A DNA stretch of 64,000 bases, from contig CAZDUX010000016.1 of assembly GCA_964508715.1 (NCBI GenBank), positions 6,582-70,581 of the forward strand, read 5' to 3'. Shown piece by piece: positions 52,058-60,759 of the stretch; within the stretch, counting starts at the first letter, position 1; every line of letters begins with the position of its first letter. The notes beneath the pieces were generated by a model that worked only from the letters and a program-made list of their open reading frames with translations, was not told the DNA's origin and did no database searches. The DNA is from JAKALX01 sp964508715 (GTDB lineage: Bacteria; Chloroflexota; Dehalococcoidia; Tepidiformales; Tepidiformaceae). The translations under genes were made by a program, and so were the position numbers.

Positions 52058-52894
52058 ATGACACCGATCGAGTTCTTCCTCGCCGCATTCGCCATCTCCC
52101 TCGCAGCTGGCCTGCTGGGCTCACTGCTGGGGCTTGGTGGCGGCATCATCGTCATCCCGGCTCTGACACTGCTCCTGGGCGTCGACATTCGCTACGCCAT
52201 CGGGGCATCCATCGTCGCCGTCATCGCCACGTCGAGCGGCGCGGCTGCGGCGTACGTGCGTGAGCGGATGACGAATCTGCGCGTTGCGATGTTCCTGGAG
52301 ATGGCAACGACGGCCGGTGCGCTCAGCGGCGCCTACCTGGCGGGTGTCATCAGCGCCCGCTGGCTGTACATCATCTTCGGCGTGATCATGGGCTACTCGG
52401 CGATCGCGATGTTCCGGAAACGGAAACAGTCACTGGGAGCACCCGTGCCACCCGATGCGCTGGCCGACCGGCTGCGGTTGCACGCTTCGTACTACGACGA
52501 GGCGGCACAGCGTGAGATCGCCTACAAGGTGACCCGGCCGAAGCTCGGACTCGGATTGATGTACATCGCGGGGGTGGTGAGCGGCCTCCTGGGCATCGGA
52601 AGCGGGGCGCTCAAGGTGCCGGCGATGGACCTCGCCATGCGGCTCCCGATCAAGGTGTCGACGGCAACCAGCAATTTCATGATCGGTGTGACCGCCGCCG
52701 CGAGCGCGGGGGTGTACTTCGCGAGGGGAGATATCAACCCGTTCATTGCTGCACCGGTGGCGACGGGCGTACTGGGCGGAGCCACCGCCGGGTCACGTCT
52801 GCTCGGCCGCATCGACAGCGCCGCGATTCGAACAATCTTCGTCGTGGTGTTGCTCTGGGTTTCGGCGCAGATGTTGCTGAAGGGTGTGCGATGA
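52058..52894 (+). CDS. TauE/SafE-family sulfite/organosulfonate exporter-like permease
   Basis: ATG 52058 (MTPIEFFLAAFAISLAAG) gives 278 residues; an upstream ATG at 52031 lies inside the promoter and is rejected. Seven or eight membrane segments are visible, with the paired family motifs GLGGGIIVIPALTLLLG near residue 25 and GIGSGALKVPAMDLAM near 180. Members move anions such as sulfite, sulfoacetate or others; direction and substrate are unknown. It overlaps the DUF1634 gene (ATGA) and, with the GntR gene, forms a three-gene operon. Confidence 0.88.
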   Translation: MTPIEFFLAAFAISLAAGLLGSLLGLGGGIIVIPALTLLLGVDIRYAIGASIVAVIATSSGAAAAYVRERMTNLRVAMFLEMATTAGALSGAYLAGVISARWLYIIFGVIMGYSAIAMFRKRKQSLGAPVPPDALADRLRLHASYYDEAAQREIAYKVTRPKLGLGLMYIAGVVSGLLGIGSGALKVPAMDLAMRLPIKVSTATSNFMIGVTAAASAGVYFARGDINPFIAAPVATGVLGGATAGSRLLGRIDSAAIRTIFVVVLLWVSAQMLLKGVR

Positions 52895-53322
52895 CGAGCC
52901 AGGCGATCGAAAGTGAGGCCCAGGCCGATGAGTTCGAAAAGGTGCGGCGAACAGAGCTCCTGATCAGCAACCTGCTCCGCGCGGGCGTGCTCGCGAGCGT
53001 TGCCCTCGTGGTGCTTGGGACGATCATCACCTTCATCCATCACCCCGGGTACCTCACCTCGAGCGATGAAATGGATGCGCTGCGTGACGCGCGGAACGGG
53101 TTTCCGACCACCGTACCCGCAGTGGTTTCGGGGCTTGCCGACTTCGATGGCCGGGCGTTCGTCATGGCAGGACTGCTGCTCCTGATCGCGACGCCGATCA
53201 TGCGCGTGGCTGTCTCGGTGTTCGCGTTCATCCAACTTGGCGACAGGACCTTCACCGTCGTCACGACAGCGGTGCTCACCCTGCTGATTCTCGCACTCAT
53301 CCTGGGGAAGGCCGGAGGATGA
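52891..53322 (+). CDS. DUF1634 membrane protein
   Basis: A 143-residue protein with three hydrophobic helices (about 28-50, 88-108 and 119-140) and an acidic N-terminus. The pattern LLRAGVLASVALVVLGTIITF and PIMRVAVSVFAFIQLGDRTF is that of DUF1634, a family regularly encoded beside TauE/SafE permeases. It probably forms part of the same transporter. It overlaps both neighbours by 4 bp. Confidence 0.85.
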   Translation: MTSQAIESEAQADEFEKVRRTELLISNLLRAGVLASVALVVLGTIITFIHHPGYLTSSDEMDALRDARNGFPTTVPAVVSGLADFDGRAFVMAGLLLLIATPIMRVAVSVFAFIQLGDRTFTVVTTAVLTLLILALILGKAGG

Positions 53323-54047
53323 GGGCGCTCGATCGGCAAAGCCCGACGCCGCTCTGGGCGCAGCTCGCTGCCGACCTCGAGGCGCGGATTGCCGCAGGGG
53401 AGTTCAGTGAGCGCTTCCCCACGGACGAGGAACTGGTACGCGACTACGAAGTGAGCAGGCAAACTGCCCGGGAGGCCGTACGGCGGCTGCGCGAAGCAGG
53501 AGTGGTCGAACGCCAGCGGGGCCGCGGGAGTTTCCTCCGGCGGCCGCCGTCGCTCGAACAGCCGGTAGCAGCGTTCTACAGCCTCGCCCAAACGATCACA
53601 GAACGTGGAATGGCCGAGCGGTCCCAGGTGCTGTCATTCGGAAAGATCCGGTCAGCGGAGGCCGCGGAGCAACTCGGGCTTGCGGCAACGGCCGGGGTCG
53701 TGCTCATCGAGCGACTGCGTTTCGCCGGCAACGAGCCGCTGTCCCTCGACCGCTCGTGGTTGCCGGCCGATGTCGCGGAGGGACTGGATGAGGCGGCTCT
53801 CGCCTCGGGGTCACTTTACGCGCTGGTGTACGAGCGAAAAGGGCTGCGCGTGACCGGCGGCCACGAGCGCATTCGTGCAGTCCGGCCCGATGCAGCGACT
53901 GCAGCACTGCTACGGCTGCCAGGATGGGAGGCCGGACTGGTCGTCGAACGGCTGGCAATGGCTGGCACGCGCCCGATCGAGTGGCGCGTGAGCGTCTACC
54001 GCGGCGACCGGTTCTCGTTCACGGCCGACTGGTCGAACCCGGGTTGA
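53319..54047 (+). CDS. GntR-family regulator, HutC subfamily (UTRA domain)
   Basis: A 242-residue protein. The winged helix (residues 10-78) has PLWAQLAADLEARIAAGEF and VSRQTAREAVRRLREAGVVERQRGRGSF; the UTRA effector domain (about 95-240) includes LIERLRFAGNEPLSLDRSWLP. HutC-type repressors release DNA when the transported metabolite binds. As the last gene of the TauE operon it likely controls the operator at 52040, giving ligand-induced transport. The ligand is unknown. Confidence 0.92.
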   Translation: MRALDRQSPTPLWAQLAADLEARIAAGEFSERFPTDEELVRDYEVSRQTAREAVRRLREAGVVERQRGRGSFLRRPPSLEQPVAAFYSLAQTITERGMAERSQVLSFGKIRSAEAAEQLGLAATAGVVLIERLRFAGNEPLSLDRSWLPADVAEGLDEAALASGSLYALVYERKGLRVTGGHERIRAVRPDAATAALLRLPGWEAGLVVERLAMAGTRPIEWRVSVYRGDRFSFTADWSNPG

Positions 54048-54109
54048 TGGGTCCCGCGGATGCCGCCGGAATTGCACTGCGCGTCGCGAACACCGGGGGT
54101 CCGGGGAGG

Positions 54110-54916
54110 TCAGGCCTGTGAATCGAGGATCCGCGTAACGGGCTCGACACTGGCGTCTGCCGGATCGAGGGTGACGAGGCCCGTATCACGAAGCTCGGTG
54201 AGCGAGCGGCGAAAATCGGCGAAGTGGCGGAGCATGACCCCGAGCTGAATGTAGAGCTTGAAGCCGAGCGCCGCCGCTTCAGCGGGGGTGAGGAGCCACG
54301 TGTTGAGGAGCTGGGGAATGCCTTCGAGGTCGCGGGCTGAACGTTCGATGTCGGTCCGTGTCTTCAAGCCATCAACAAAGACGAGGTCAGCTCCGGCGGC
54401 ACGATAGGCTTTCGCTCGGGCTACCGCTTCGTCCCAGCCGAGCGGGGCGAAGGCGTCGGTGCGGGCGATGACCACGGTGGCGGGATCGCGGCGGGCAGCG
54501 ATGGCGGCGCGGACCTTGAGCACCATGTCGTCAGCCGGGATGACGCGTTTGCCTTCGAGAAATCCGCAGCGCTTGGGCCATTCCTGGTCCTCGATATGTA
54601 AGGCGGCGACCCCTGCACGTTCGTAGAGTTCAACGGTCCGCGCGACGTTCTTCTCATTGCCGTAGCCGGTATCAGCATCGGCAACGATGGGGATGGTAAC
54701 AACGGAAGCGATCCGGGCGGCATTCGCCGACATCTCGCCGAGACCGATTATGCCCATGTCGGGGAGGCCATAACTGGCGGCGGTGCCGAATCCAGTCATA
54801 TAAACAGCCTCGAAACCGGTGGCCTCGGCGATCTTCGCCTGGACACCATCGAAGACGAACGGGGCGAGGACGCAGCCGGCATCCATGCGCTCGCGCAGTC
54901 GTGCGCCCTGGCTCAT
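54110..54916 (-). CDS. Isocitrate lyase/PEP mutase superfamily protein
   Basis: ATG 54916 (MSQGARLRERMDAGCVLAP) gives 268 residues; the upstream open frame overlaps the phosphorylase gene and is rejected. The TIM-barrel enzyme shows FEAVYMTGFGTAASYGLPD, metal-binding VADADTGYGN, IEDQEWPKRCGFLEGKRVIP (the KRCG catalytic loop) and VIARTDA. Length fits the 2-methylisocitrate lyase/oxaloacetate hydrolase/carboxyphosphonoenolpyruvate mutase group. Absence of methylcitrate-cycle partners leaves the reaction open. Confidence 0.85.
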   Translation of the reverse strand: MSQGARLRERMDAGCVLAPFVFDGVQAKIAEATGFEAVYMTGFGTAASYGLPDMGIIGLGEMSANAARIASVVTIPIVADADTGYGNEKNVARTVELYERAGVAALHIEDQEWPKRCGFLEGKRVIPADDMVLKVRAAIAARRDPATVVIARTDAFAPLGWDEAVARAKAYRAAGADLVFVDGLKTRTDIERSARDLEGIPQLLNTWLLTPAEAAALGFKLYIQLGVMLRHFADFRRSLTELRDTGLVTLDPADASVEPVTRILDSQA

Positions 54917-55078
54917 CGGTCCGTTATCCGGATGAGCTCGGGGTGACTGTCGAATCGGGCGTCGAGACGGCGGGACACACCGCCGGTGGGCCGCGGAGGT
55001 GTAGCAATCATGGCCTTGCCCCTGGTTTGCGAGAGGTAGTCCGATTGTAGCGCCCTTTCGCCGCCGGGCGCGGGGCAC

Positions 55079-55789
55079 TCACTCACTCGCCAGCCGGACG
55101 ACGGCCGCGAGGCCGAGTGCGATGAGGTCGCTCGTGGCGGTGGCAATGTCGGCGTCGGAGGCCCACGACTGGCGTTCGCCCACGCGGTCGACGACGAGAC
55201 AGGCAGCGCCCGCACGAAGGCGGCGATGGAGGGCAACGGTGAAGAGGGTGGCCGCTTCCATTTCGACGGCCAGGGCACCGCGGCGGGCCCATGTCTCCCA
55301 GTCGTCGGGCTGCCGGTAGAAGGCATCCTCCGAGATCATGAGGCCGGTATGGGCTGGCCGGGTGAGGGCCGAGGCAGCATCGACGAGCGCGCGCGTCACT
55401 TCGAAGGTGGCGACTGGTGCGAAGGGGTCGCCTTTCACGTACTGGCGGGTCGCGCCATCGAGCGGGACCGCGCCGGTGGCGATGACCAGGTCGAGGACGT
55501 TCACACCTTCGCCAACGCCGCCGCAGGTGCCAAGGCGGATGAGGGTTGTGGCCCCGAGGTCGGCAAGCTCCTCGACAACGATAGCCGTGCTCGGTCCGCC
55601 CATGCCGGTGGTCTGCACACTCAGTCGCACGCCTTGCCACATGCCTGTAAAGCCGAGGAGCCCGCGGTTGGCGTTGTACTGTTCGCTGGCACCCAGCATG
55701 GCTCCGATGCGCTCTGCGCGAGCAGGGTCGCCGACGAGGAGAACGAGGGGAGCGATGCTGGACGGGGACGCCTTGAGGTGGAGGGGCAT
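55079..55789 (-). CDS. Purine/uridine nucleoside phosphorylase (PNP_UDP_1)
   Basis: ATG 55789 (MPLHLKASP) gives 236 residues; an upstream start at 55840 is possible. Family landmarks: VLLVGDPARAERIGAM near the N-terminus, TTGMGGPSTAIVVEELADLGATTLIRLGTCGGVG, and the nucleoside-site VEMEAATLFTVALHR. This is the hexameric NP-I class, which cleaves nucleosides with phosphate. The base specificity (purine versus uridine) is not obvious, though the GTCGGV block fits either. Confidence 0.85.
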   Translation of the reverse strand: MPLHLKASPSSIAPLVLLVGDPARAERIGAMLGASEQYNANRGLLGFTGMWQGVRLSVQTTGMGGPSTAIVVEELADLGATTLIRLGTCGGVGEGVNVLDLVIATGAVPLDGATRQYVKGDPFAPVATFEVTRALVDAASALTRPAHTGLMISEDAFYRQPDDWETWARRGALAVEMEAATLFTVALHRRLRAGAACLVVDRVGERQSWASDADIATATSDLIALGLAAVVRLASE

Positions 55790-55878
55790 GAAGGGATTCT
55801 GCGGTCCTGAAATTCGACTGTCGACCACCGCCATGTGCACTGCGGGACAACACAGCGCAGCCTGGCGGACGTAATGCG

Positions 55879-55909
55879 CGACGGGCCTGGCAGCTTGCCA
55901 GGCCCGTCG
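55879..55909 (-). terminator. 14-bp hairpin after the P450 gene
   Basis: A perfect 14-bp stem (CGACGGGCCTGGCA with TGCCAGGCCCGTCG, loop GCT) lies 30 bp after the P450 stop on the minus strand and upstream of the phosphorylase gene. There is no T-run, but it is the most stable stem seen in the window. Confidence 0.7.
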
Positions 55910-55938
55910 TAGTCCCGGAGGAGAAGCTGGCTGAAAGG

Positions 55939-57219
55939 TCAGGCCTCGGGGGTGAACTTCACCGGGAAGTGCTTGATACCGCCAATGAAGGTCGAGCGGA
56001 GGCGCTCGACGGGACCGCTGATCTCGATATCCGGAAAGCGTTCGAAGAGCATCTCGTACATGATCCGCATCTCCATACGTGCAAAGCCGGCGCCGAGGCA
56101 GAAGTGCTCGCCAATGCCAAAGGCAAGATGGTCGTTGGGAGTGCGTTCGATATCGAACACACCGGCGTTGGGGAAGAAGTCCTCGTCACGGTTGACCGAC
56201 GGGTACCACATCACGACGCGCTCGCCCTTCGCGATCTTCTGGCCGCGGATCGTCGTGTCCTCGGTGGCAACGCGGGCCATATGAGTAACGGGTGAGACCC
56301 AGCGGAGGCACTCTTCAACGGCGGAGGGCATGAGCTCGGGGTTGGCCTGGAGCTTCGCACGCTGATCAGGGTGCTGGCAGAGCGTGAGGAGGCCACCGGA
56401 GATGCCGTTCCGGGTCGTCTCATTGCCGGCAAGGATGAGGAGGAAGCAGAACCAGAGAACTTCCTCATCGGTAAGCTTTTCGCCATCGACCTCCGACTCG
56501 CAGATGATGCTGATGAGGTCGGTCCCACCCGGGTTGGCACGGCGCTTCTGGAGTTCCTGGGCGAAGAAACCGAACATCTGCATCACACCCATGTTGCCGG
56601 TGGTTCGGGCGGCCTCGGGTGTGCCACGCTGCTCCTCGGGGACGTCCGTCTGGTATTCAGGGTCACCAGCACCGAGCGTCTTGTTCGTGAGTTCGAACAT
56701 CAGCGGCCAGGCGGCGCGATCGAGGCCCATCATCCCGCAGATGAAGGCGAGCGGGAGCTGGCTGGCGACTTCGAGGACGAAATCGCACTCACCCTTTCTC
56801 GCGATGTTGTCGAGGAGTTCGGCAGTCACCTCGCGAAACATCGGCTCCATCGCAGCGACGGCGCGCGGCGTGAAGCCCTTGTTGACGAGGCGGCGAAGCT
56901 TCACGTGGCGAGGCGGATCCATGGTGATGAGCATCTTGCCGTTGCCGGTGGCGGCAGCCATGGCCTCATCGGGATTGAGGGGCTCGAACTGGATGATGCC
57001 CCGTTCGGAGCTGAAAAGCTCAGGATGGCGGGAGACGTGGAGGACGTCCTCGTACTTCACCAGGTTCCAGTGGCCCTTTGCCTGGTCGGTCGGCGGCGTC
57101 CAGCTAATAGGGTCTTCGTTGCGAAGGATCCGGAACGCCTCGTGGGAGAGGCCCTGCTCGAAGAGTGTCTCGTCGTTGAGATTGATATCGGCGAGCGAAA
57201 GCCGGGTCTCGGTGGTCAA
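55939..57219 (-). CDS. Cytochrome P450
   Basis: A 426-residue soluble bacterial P450 starting at TTG 57219, 7 bp after CGGAGC. The I-helix oxygen motif is AGNETT, the ExxR motif lies in EECLRWVSP, and the heme Cys is C374 in FGIGEHFCLGAG. DPPRHVKLRRLVNKGFTPRAV is also typical. Pattern and context (ferredoxin upstream, acyl-CoA genes beyond) suggest a CYP124/125/142-like enzyme oxidising steroid or branched lipid side chains; this is inference. It has its own promoter with two inverted repeats. Confidence 0.94.
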   Translation of the reverse strand: MTTETRLSLADINLNDETLFEQGLSHEAFRILRNEDPISWTPPTDQAKGHWNLVKYEDVLHVSRHPELFSSERGIIQFEPLNPDEAMAAATGNGKMLITMDPPRHVKLRRLVNKGFTPRAVAAMEPMFREVTAELLDNIARKGECDFVLEVASQLPLAFICGMMGLDRAAWPLMFELTNKTLGAGDPEYQTDVPEEQRGTPEAARTTGNMGVMQMFGFFAQELQKRRANPGGTDLISIICESEVDGEKLTDEEVLWFCFLLILAGNETTRNGISGGLLTLCQHPDQRAKLQANPELMPSAVEECLRWVSPVTHMARVATEDTTIRGQKIAKGERVVMWYPSVNRDEDFFPNAGVFDIERTPNDHLAFGIGEHFCLGAGFARMEMRIMYEMLFERFPDIEISGPVERLRSTFIGGIKHFPVKFTPEA

Positions 57220-57253
57220 TATCGTGCTCCGTTAGCTACATAGGCCCGGCATG

Positions 57254-57299
57254 TTTACCGGGCGGTAAATAGCATAGGCGTTTATGTGCTATTTGTCGC
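57254..57299 (-). promoter_or_regulatory. P450 promoter with TetR-like operator
   Basis: Minus strand: GCGACA (57299-57294), 17-bp spacer, TATGCT (57276-57271). Just downstream is the palindrome TTTACCG-GG-CGGTAAA (57254-57269). A second inverted repeat, AAATAGCA/TGCTATTT (57267-57274 and 57287-57294), brackets the spacer. The first resembles operators of TetR-family regulators; the regulator is not encoded in the window. Confidence 0.6.
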
Positions 57300-57330
57300 G
57301 GCTAATCCGAGTAAACGGGTGATGCCCGGT

Positions 57331-57522
57331 TTACCGGGAGCCCCACGAGATCGCCTGGCGCGGGCAAAGACGGATAGCGCGTTCAACGTTCTCGACCTCT
57401 TCGGCAGGAACCTCGTCAACCAGGACGACCGAGAGATCGTTCTCGACCTTGAAGACGGCAGGGGCCGTCTTCTCACACTTGGAGTGGCCTTCGCATTTGT
57501 CCGGATCCACGACGACTTTCAT
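57331..57522 (-). CDS. 3Fe-4S ferredoxin (P450 redox partner)
   Basis: A 63-residue ferredoxin beginning MKVVVDPDKCEGHSKCEKTAP. The cluster ligands are C10, C16 and C53 (C-x5-C, then CP in RLCPRQAI), the [3Fe-4S] pattern of actinobacterial P450 partners. It lies 111 bp upstream of the P450 gene on the same strand, so it should deliver electrons to that enzyme. A palindrome CCCGGT-TT-ACCGGG overlaps its stop codon and may slow or end transcription before the P450 promoter. No reductase gene is adjacent. Confidence 0.9.
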   Translation of the reverse strand: MKVVVDPDKCEGHSKCEKTAPAVFKVENDLSVVLVDEVPAEEVENVERAIRLCPRQAISWGSR

Positions 57523-57731
57523 TCAAGGGTCTCCTCGAGAGTGTGGGCAGGGCTGTACGAAGAGGGTGGCGCGTTGAGCGGTTCGTGCAAATGCCGCCGC
57601 CGGGGTGAGGGGCGCTGCCCCGGCCTGGGGGGTGGAGCACGTCGGGTAGCCGAAGGAGGTTACAACTTCCACCCCGGGCCGCTGGCTGCGCTAGAATACC
57701 GGGCGCACTCTTGCACCTTCCGGAGGGGACA

Positions 57732-59315
57732 GTGGAAGTACCGCTGCTGGTCAACGATTTCCTGCGCCGCGCCGCAAAGCTCTACCCCGAAAAAACGGCA
57801 ATCGTCGATGGCCCGGACCGGTTCACCTACCGGCAGTTCCAGGAGCGGGTCAACCAGCTTGGGCATACGCTCCTGGGGCTGGGCATTGCGAAGGGCGACC
57901 GGGTCTGCATCCTCAGCCCGAACAGCCACTACTTCCTCGAGAGCTACTACGGGGTGACCCAGATCGGTGCGATCCTGGTGCCGCTGAACTACCGGCTGGC
58001 GGCAGCAGACCACGAGTACATCATCAACCACGCAGGCGTCAAAGCGGTCCTCGTGGATTATGACTACACGCGGATCGTCGATGAGGTTCGTCCGAACCTC
58101 AAGACCGTGGAGCACTATATCGTCGCGGACCCGCGTGCAGAGAAGCACACACCGAAGGGCTGGACCGACTGGGATAGCCTCGCCGGCTCACAACCGGTAA
58201 CGGCAACACCGCTCGTTGAGCAGGGCGAAAACGATACGACGTCGATCAACTACACCTCGGGAACGACGGCGCGGCCCAAGGGCGTCATGCTGACGCACCG
58301 CAACTGCTACATCAACGCCTACAACTTCATTGCACACCTGCGGATCCAGCACGATGACGTGGAGCTCTGGACACTGCCGATGTTCCACGCGAACGGGTGG
58401 GGCGGGCCGTTCGCGCTGACGGCCATGGCCGCGACGCAGGTGGTGTTGCGGACGATCGTGGCAGAGGACATCTTCCAGCTCATCCAGGACGAAAAGGTGA
58501 CGTTCGCCTGCATGGCGCCCGCCGTGCTGAGCACGATCCTCAACTTCGGGAAGCGGAGCGACTACACGATCACGACAAAGCCACGGTTCACCATCGCGGG
58601 GGCGCCACCGCCGGCCGCGTTCGTCCAGCGGCTCGAGGAGGAACTCGGGTGGGAGTTCATCGAGATCTACGGGCTAACGGAAACGGCGCCGATCATCACG
58701 GTCTCGCACCCGGATTTCAATACTGGCCAGAAGGATTATGGCCGGCGAATGCGGGCGGGTGTCGAAGCGATTGGCTGCGATATCCAGGTGCTCGACGATG
58801 AGGGACATCCGGTACCAATGGATGGGACGAGCATCGGCGAGGTGTGCGCCCGCGGAAACATGATCCTGAAGGGCTACTGGGAACAGCCGGAAGAGACCGC
58901 GAAGGCGATCTACGACGGCTACTTCCACACGGGCGACCTTGCCGTCTGGGATGAGGTCGGGAACATCCACATCGTCGACCGGAAGAAGGACGTCATCATC
59001 TCGGGTGGCGAAAACATATCCTCGCCAGAGATCGAGGACGCGCTCTACAAGCATCCGTCGGTCCTCGAGTGCGCGGTGATCGGCGTGCCGAGCGAGAAGT
59101 GGGGCGAAACACCGAAGGCGCTCGTGGTGTTGAAGGAGGGGCACAGCCCAACACCGGAGGAGATCATCGCCTTCACGCGACAGCACCTGGCCCACTTCAA
59201 GTGCCCGACCTCGGTCGACTTCGTCGAGAGCCTGCCGCGGACCGCCACGGGCAAGCTCCAGAAGTTCGTGATCCGCGACCAGTATTGGAAGGGCGCCGAG
59301 CGCCGGGTCAACTGA
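57732..59315 (+). CDS. Acyl-CoA synthetase (AMP-forming, fatty acid-CoA ligase)
   Basis: GTG 57732 follows GGAGGGG and gives 527 residues; a TTG at 57711 is also open. ANL-superfamily motifs: the P-loop NYTSGTTARPKGVMLTHR near 173-190, EIYGLTETAPIITV, DGYFHTGDLAVWDEVGNIHIVDRKKDVIISGGENISS, and the catalytic Lys in LPRTATGKLQKFVIR. It activates a carboxylic acid through an acyl-adenylate. The chain type is unknown, but the neighbourhood favours fatty or sterol-derived acids. A hairpin terminator follows. Confidence 0.94.
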   Translation: MEVPLLVNDFLRRAAKLYPEKTAIVDGPDRFTYRQFQERVNQLGHTLLGLGIAKGDRVCILSPNSHYFLESYYGVTQIGAILVPLNYRLAAADHEYIINHAGVKAVLVDYDYTRIVDEVRPNLKTVEHYIVADPRAEKHTPKGWTDWDSLAGSQPVTATPLVEQGENDTTSINYTSGTTARPKGVMLTHRNCYINAYNFIAHLRIQHDDVELWTLPMFHANGWGGPFALTAMAATQVVLRTIVAEDIFQLIQDEKVTFACMAPAVLSTILNFGKRSDYTITTKPRFTIAGAPPPAAFVQRLEEELGWEFIEIYGLTETAPIITVSHPDFNTGQKDYGRRMRAGVEAIGCDIQVLDDEGHPVPMDGTSIGEVCARGNMILKGYWEQPEETAKAIYDGYFHTGDLAVWDEVGNIHIVDRKKDVIISGGENISSPEIEDALYKHPSVLECAVIGVPSEKWGETPKALVVLKEGHSPTPEEIIAFTRQHLAHFKCPTSVDFVESLPRTATGKLQKFVIRDQYWKGAERRVN

Positions 59316-59334
59316 CTATCACAAGAGAGACAGC

Positions 59335-59362
59335 CTCGCCGCGGGGATTCCCACGCGGCGAG
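59335..59362 (+). terminator. Hairpin after the acyl-CoA synthetase gene
   Basis: A 9-bp stem, CTCGCCGCG with CGCGGCGAG, and a 10-nt loop containing GGG/CCC that can extend it, begins 20 bp after the stop codon. It is followed by TCTCGTGT. Confidence 0.65.
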
Positions 59363-59475
59363 TCTCGTGTCGACACCAGCGCGAACCACGGCGGGCTCCC
59401 CGCGATGGCGACAGCGGCTGCCGCCACCGGTCGAGGTATGGGTCATGTCAGGGTGCGTGCTGTATCCCTGCAGCC

Positions 59476-60627
59476 TTACTCGCGGGGAAGGCCGAGACCA
59501 CGCGTGGCGATGACCGAGCGCTGGATCTCGCTGGTTCCGCCTTCGATGGTGTTGGCGACGCTCCGCAGGTAGCCGTACGCGGCGCGCTCCGCGGGCGAAC
59601 CCGGACGCGTGGCCTGGGATTCGAGGCCGAAGACCTGGAGCGCAGTGGCGCCGATACGTTGCTGGAGTTCGGCGCCAAAGAGCTTCGCCATCTGGGACTC
59701 GCGATTTGGCGCGATGCCGGTCTTCTCCTGTTGCGAGGCGATGTAGTAGGCCATGTTGCGGAGGAGCTGGACACCAATCGCGTGCTCGGCGAGGCGATGA
59801 CGGACCGGCTGTGAGGCCCGGCCAGGGCGGGATCGCAGCCACGCCACGAGGTCGTCAACGGTGCGGCGGGCATTGGATGTGGCACCAATGGAGCTGCGCT
59901 CGAAGTCAAGGCCGACCGCGACGTTATACCAGCCACGGTTCTCTTCGCCGATCAGTTGTGTCGCGGGCACGCGGACATCCTCGAAGAAGATCTCGTTGAA
60001 CTCGTGGCCGCCGGCCATGTTCACCAACGGGCGAACGGTGATCCCCGGGCTATCCATCTTGACGGCGAAGGTGGAAAGCCCCTTGTGCTTGGGCGCATTC
60101 GGGTCGGTGCGGACCGCGAGCCAGCCCCAGTCGGCATAGTGCCCGAAGGTCGTCCAGATCTTCTGGCCATTGATGATGTAGTCATCGCCATCGCGGACTG
60201 CGCGGGTTTGCATGGCTGCGAGGTCGGAACCGGCTCCGGGTTCGCTGTAGAGGGTGCACCACAGGTCGGTGCCATCGGCAATGCGGGAGAGATACCGGGC
60301 TTTCTGTTCGGCCGTGCCATAGAGCATGACGACCGGGCCAACCCACGCGACACCCATGTTCACGGTGCCGGGGACGCCGTGGTAGGCCATCTGCTCGTTG
60401 AAGATCATCTGCTGCATGGGCGAGGCACCGAGGCCGCCGTACTCCTTCGGCCAGGGGAGAGCGAGCCAGTGCCTGGAAGCGAGGCGCTTCATGACGTCAC
60501 GTTCGATGGCGAGGCGATCTTCGAGCGACTCGTGTTCCTCACTCCAGCCAGCCGGAAGACCGTGATCGACAAAGGATGCAACTTCGCCCTGGAAGGCGGC
60601 CTGGTCAGCGTTGAGACGGAAGTCCAT
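59476..60627 (-). CDS. Acyl-CoA dehydrogenase family protein
   Basis: ATG 60627 (MDFRLNADQAAFQGEVASFV) gives 383 residues behind GAGGAG. FAD-dependent ACAD landmarks: LALPWPKEYGGLGASPMQQ, YSEPGAGSDLAAMQTRA, INGQKIWTTFGHYADW, VPATQLIGEENRGWYN, and the C-terminal TIEGGTSEIQRSVIATRGLGLPRE. The variant resembles the FadE-type alpha/beta subunits of actinobacterial steroid degradation, some of which need a partner; only one gene is here. The catalytic base cannot be placed without alignment. Confidence 0.92.
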   Translation of the reverse strand: MDFRLNADQAAFQGEVASFVDHGLPAGWSEEHESLEDRLAIERDVMKRLASRHWLALPWPKEYGGLGASPMQQMIFNEQMAYHGVPGTVNMGVAWVGPVVMLYGTAEQKARYLSRIADGTDLWCTLYSEPGAGSDLAAMQTRAVRDGDDYIINGQKIWTTFGHYADWGWLAVRTDPNAPKHKGLSTFAVKMDSPGITVRPLVNMAGGHEFNEIFFEDVRVPATQLIGEENRGWYNVAVGLDFERSSIGATSNARRTVDDLVAWLRSRPGRASQPVRHRLAEHAIGVQLLRNMAYYIASQQEKTGIAPNRESQMAKLFGAELQQRIGATALQVFGLESQATRPGSPAERAAYGYLRSVANTIEGGTSEIQRSVIATRGLGLPRE

Positions 60628-60759
60628 CGGTGCGTGCTCCTCTGGAGGTGACCACGCGATTGTAGCGCGGGCAGGAAGAGCGGTAGCGGCCCGAGGACCG
60701 GGAGAGTCGGGCCGTTCGGTGTTGAGGTGGTTCGCCCGGGCAGCGACCATGAGAACGCA

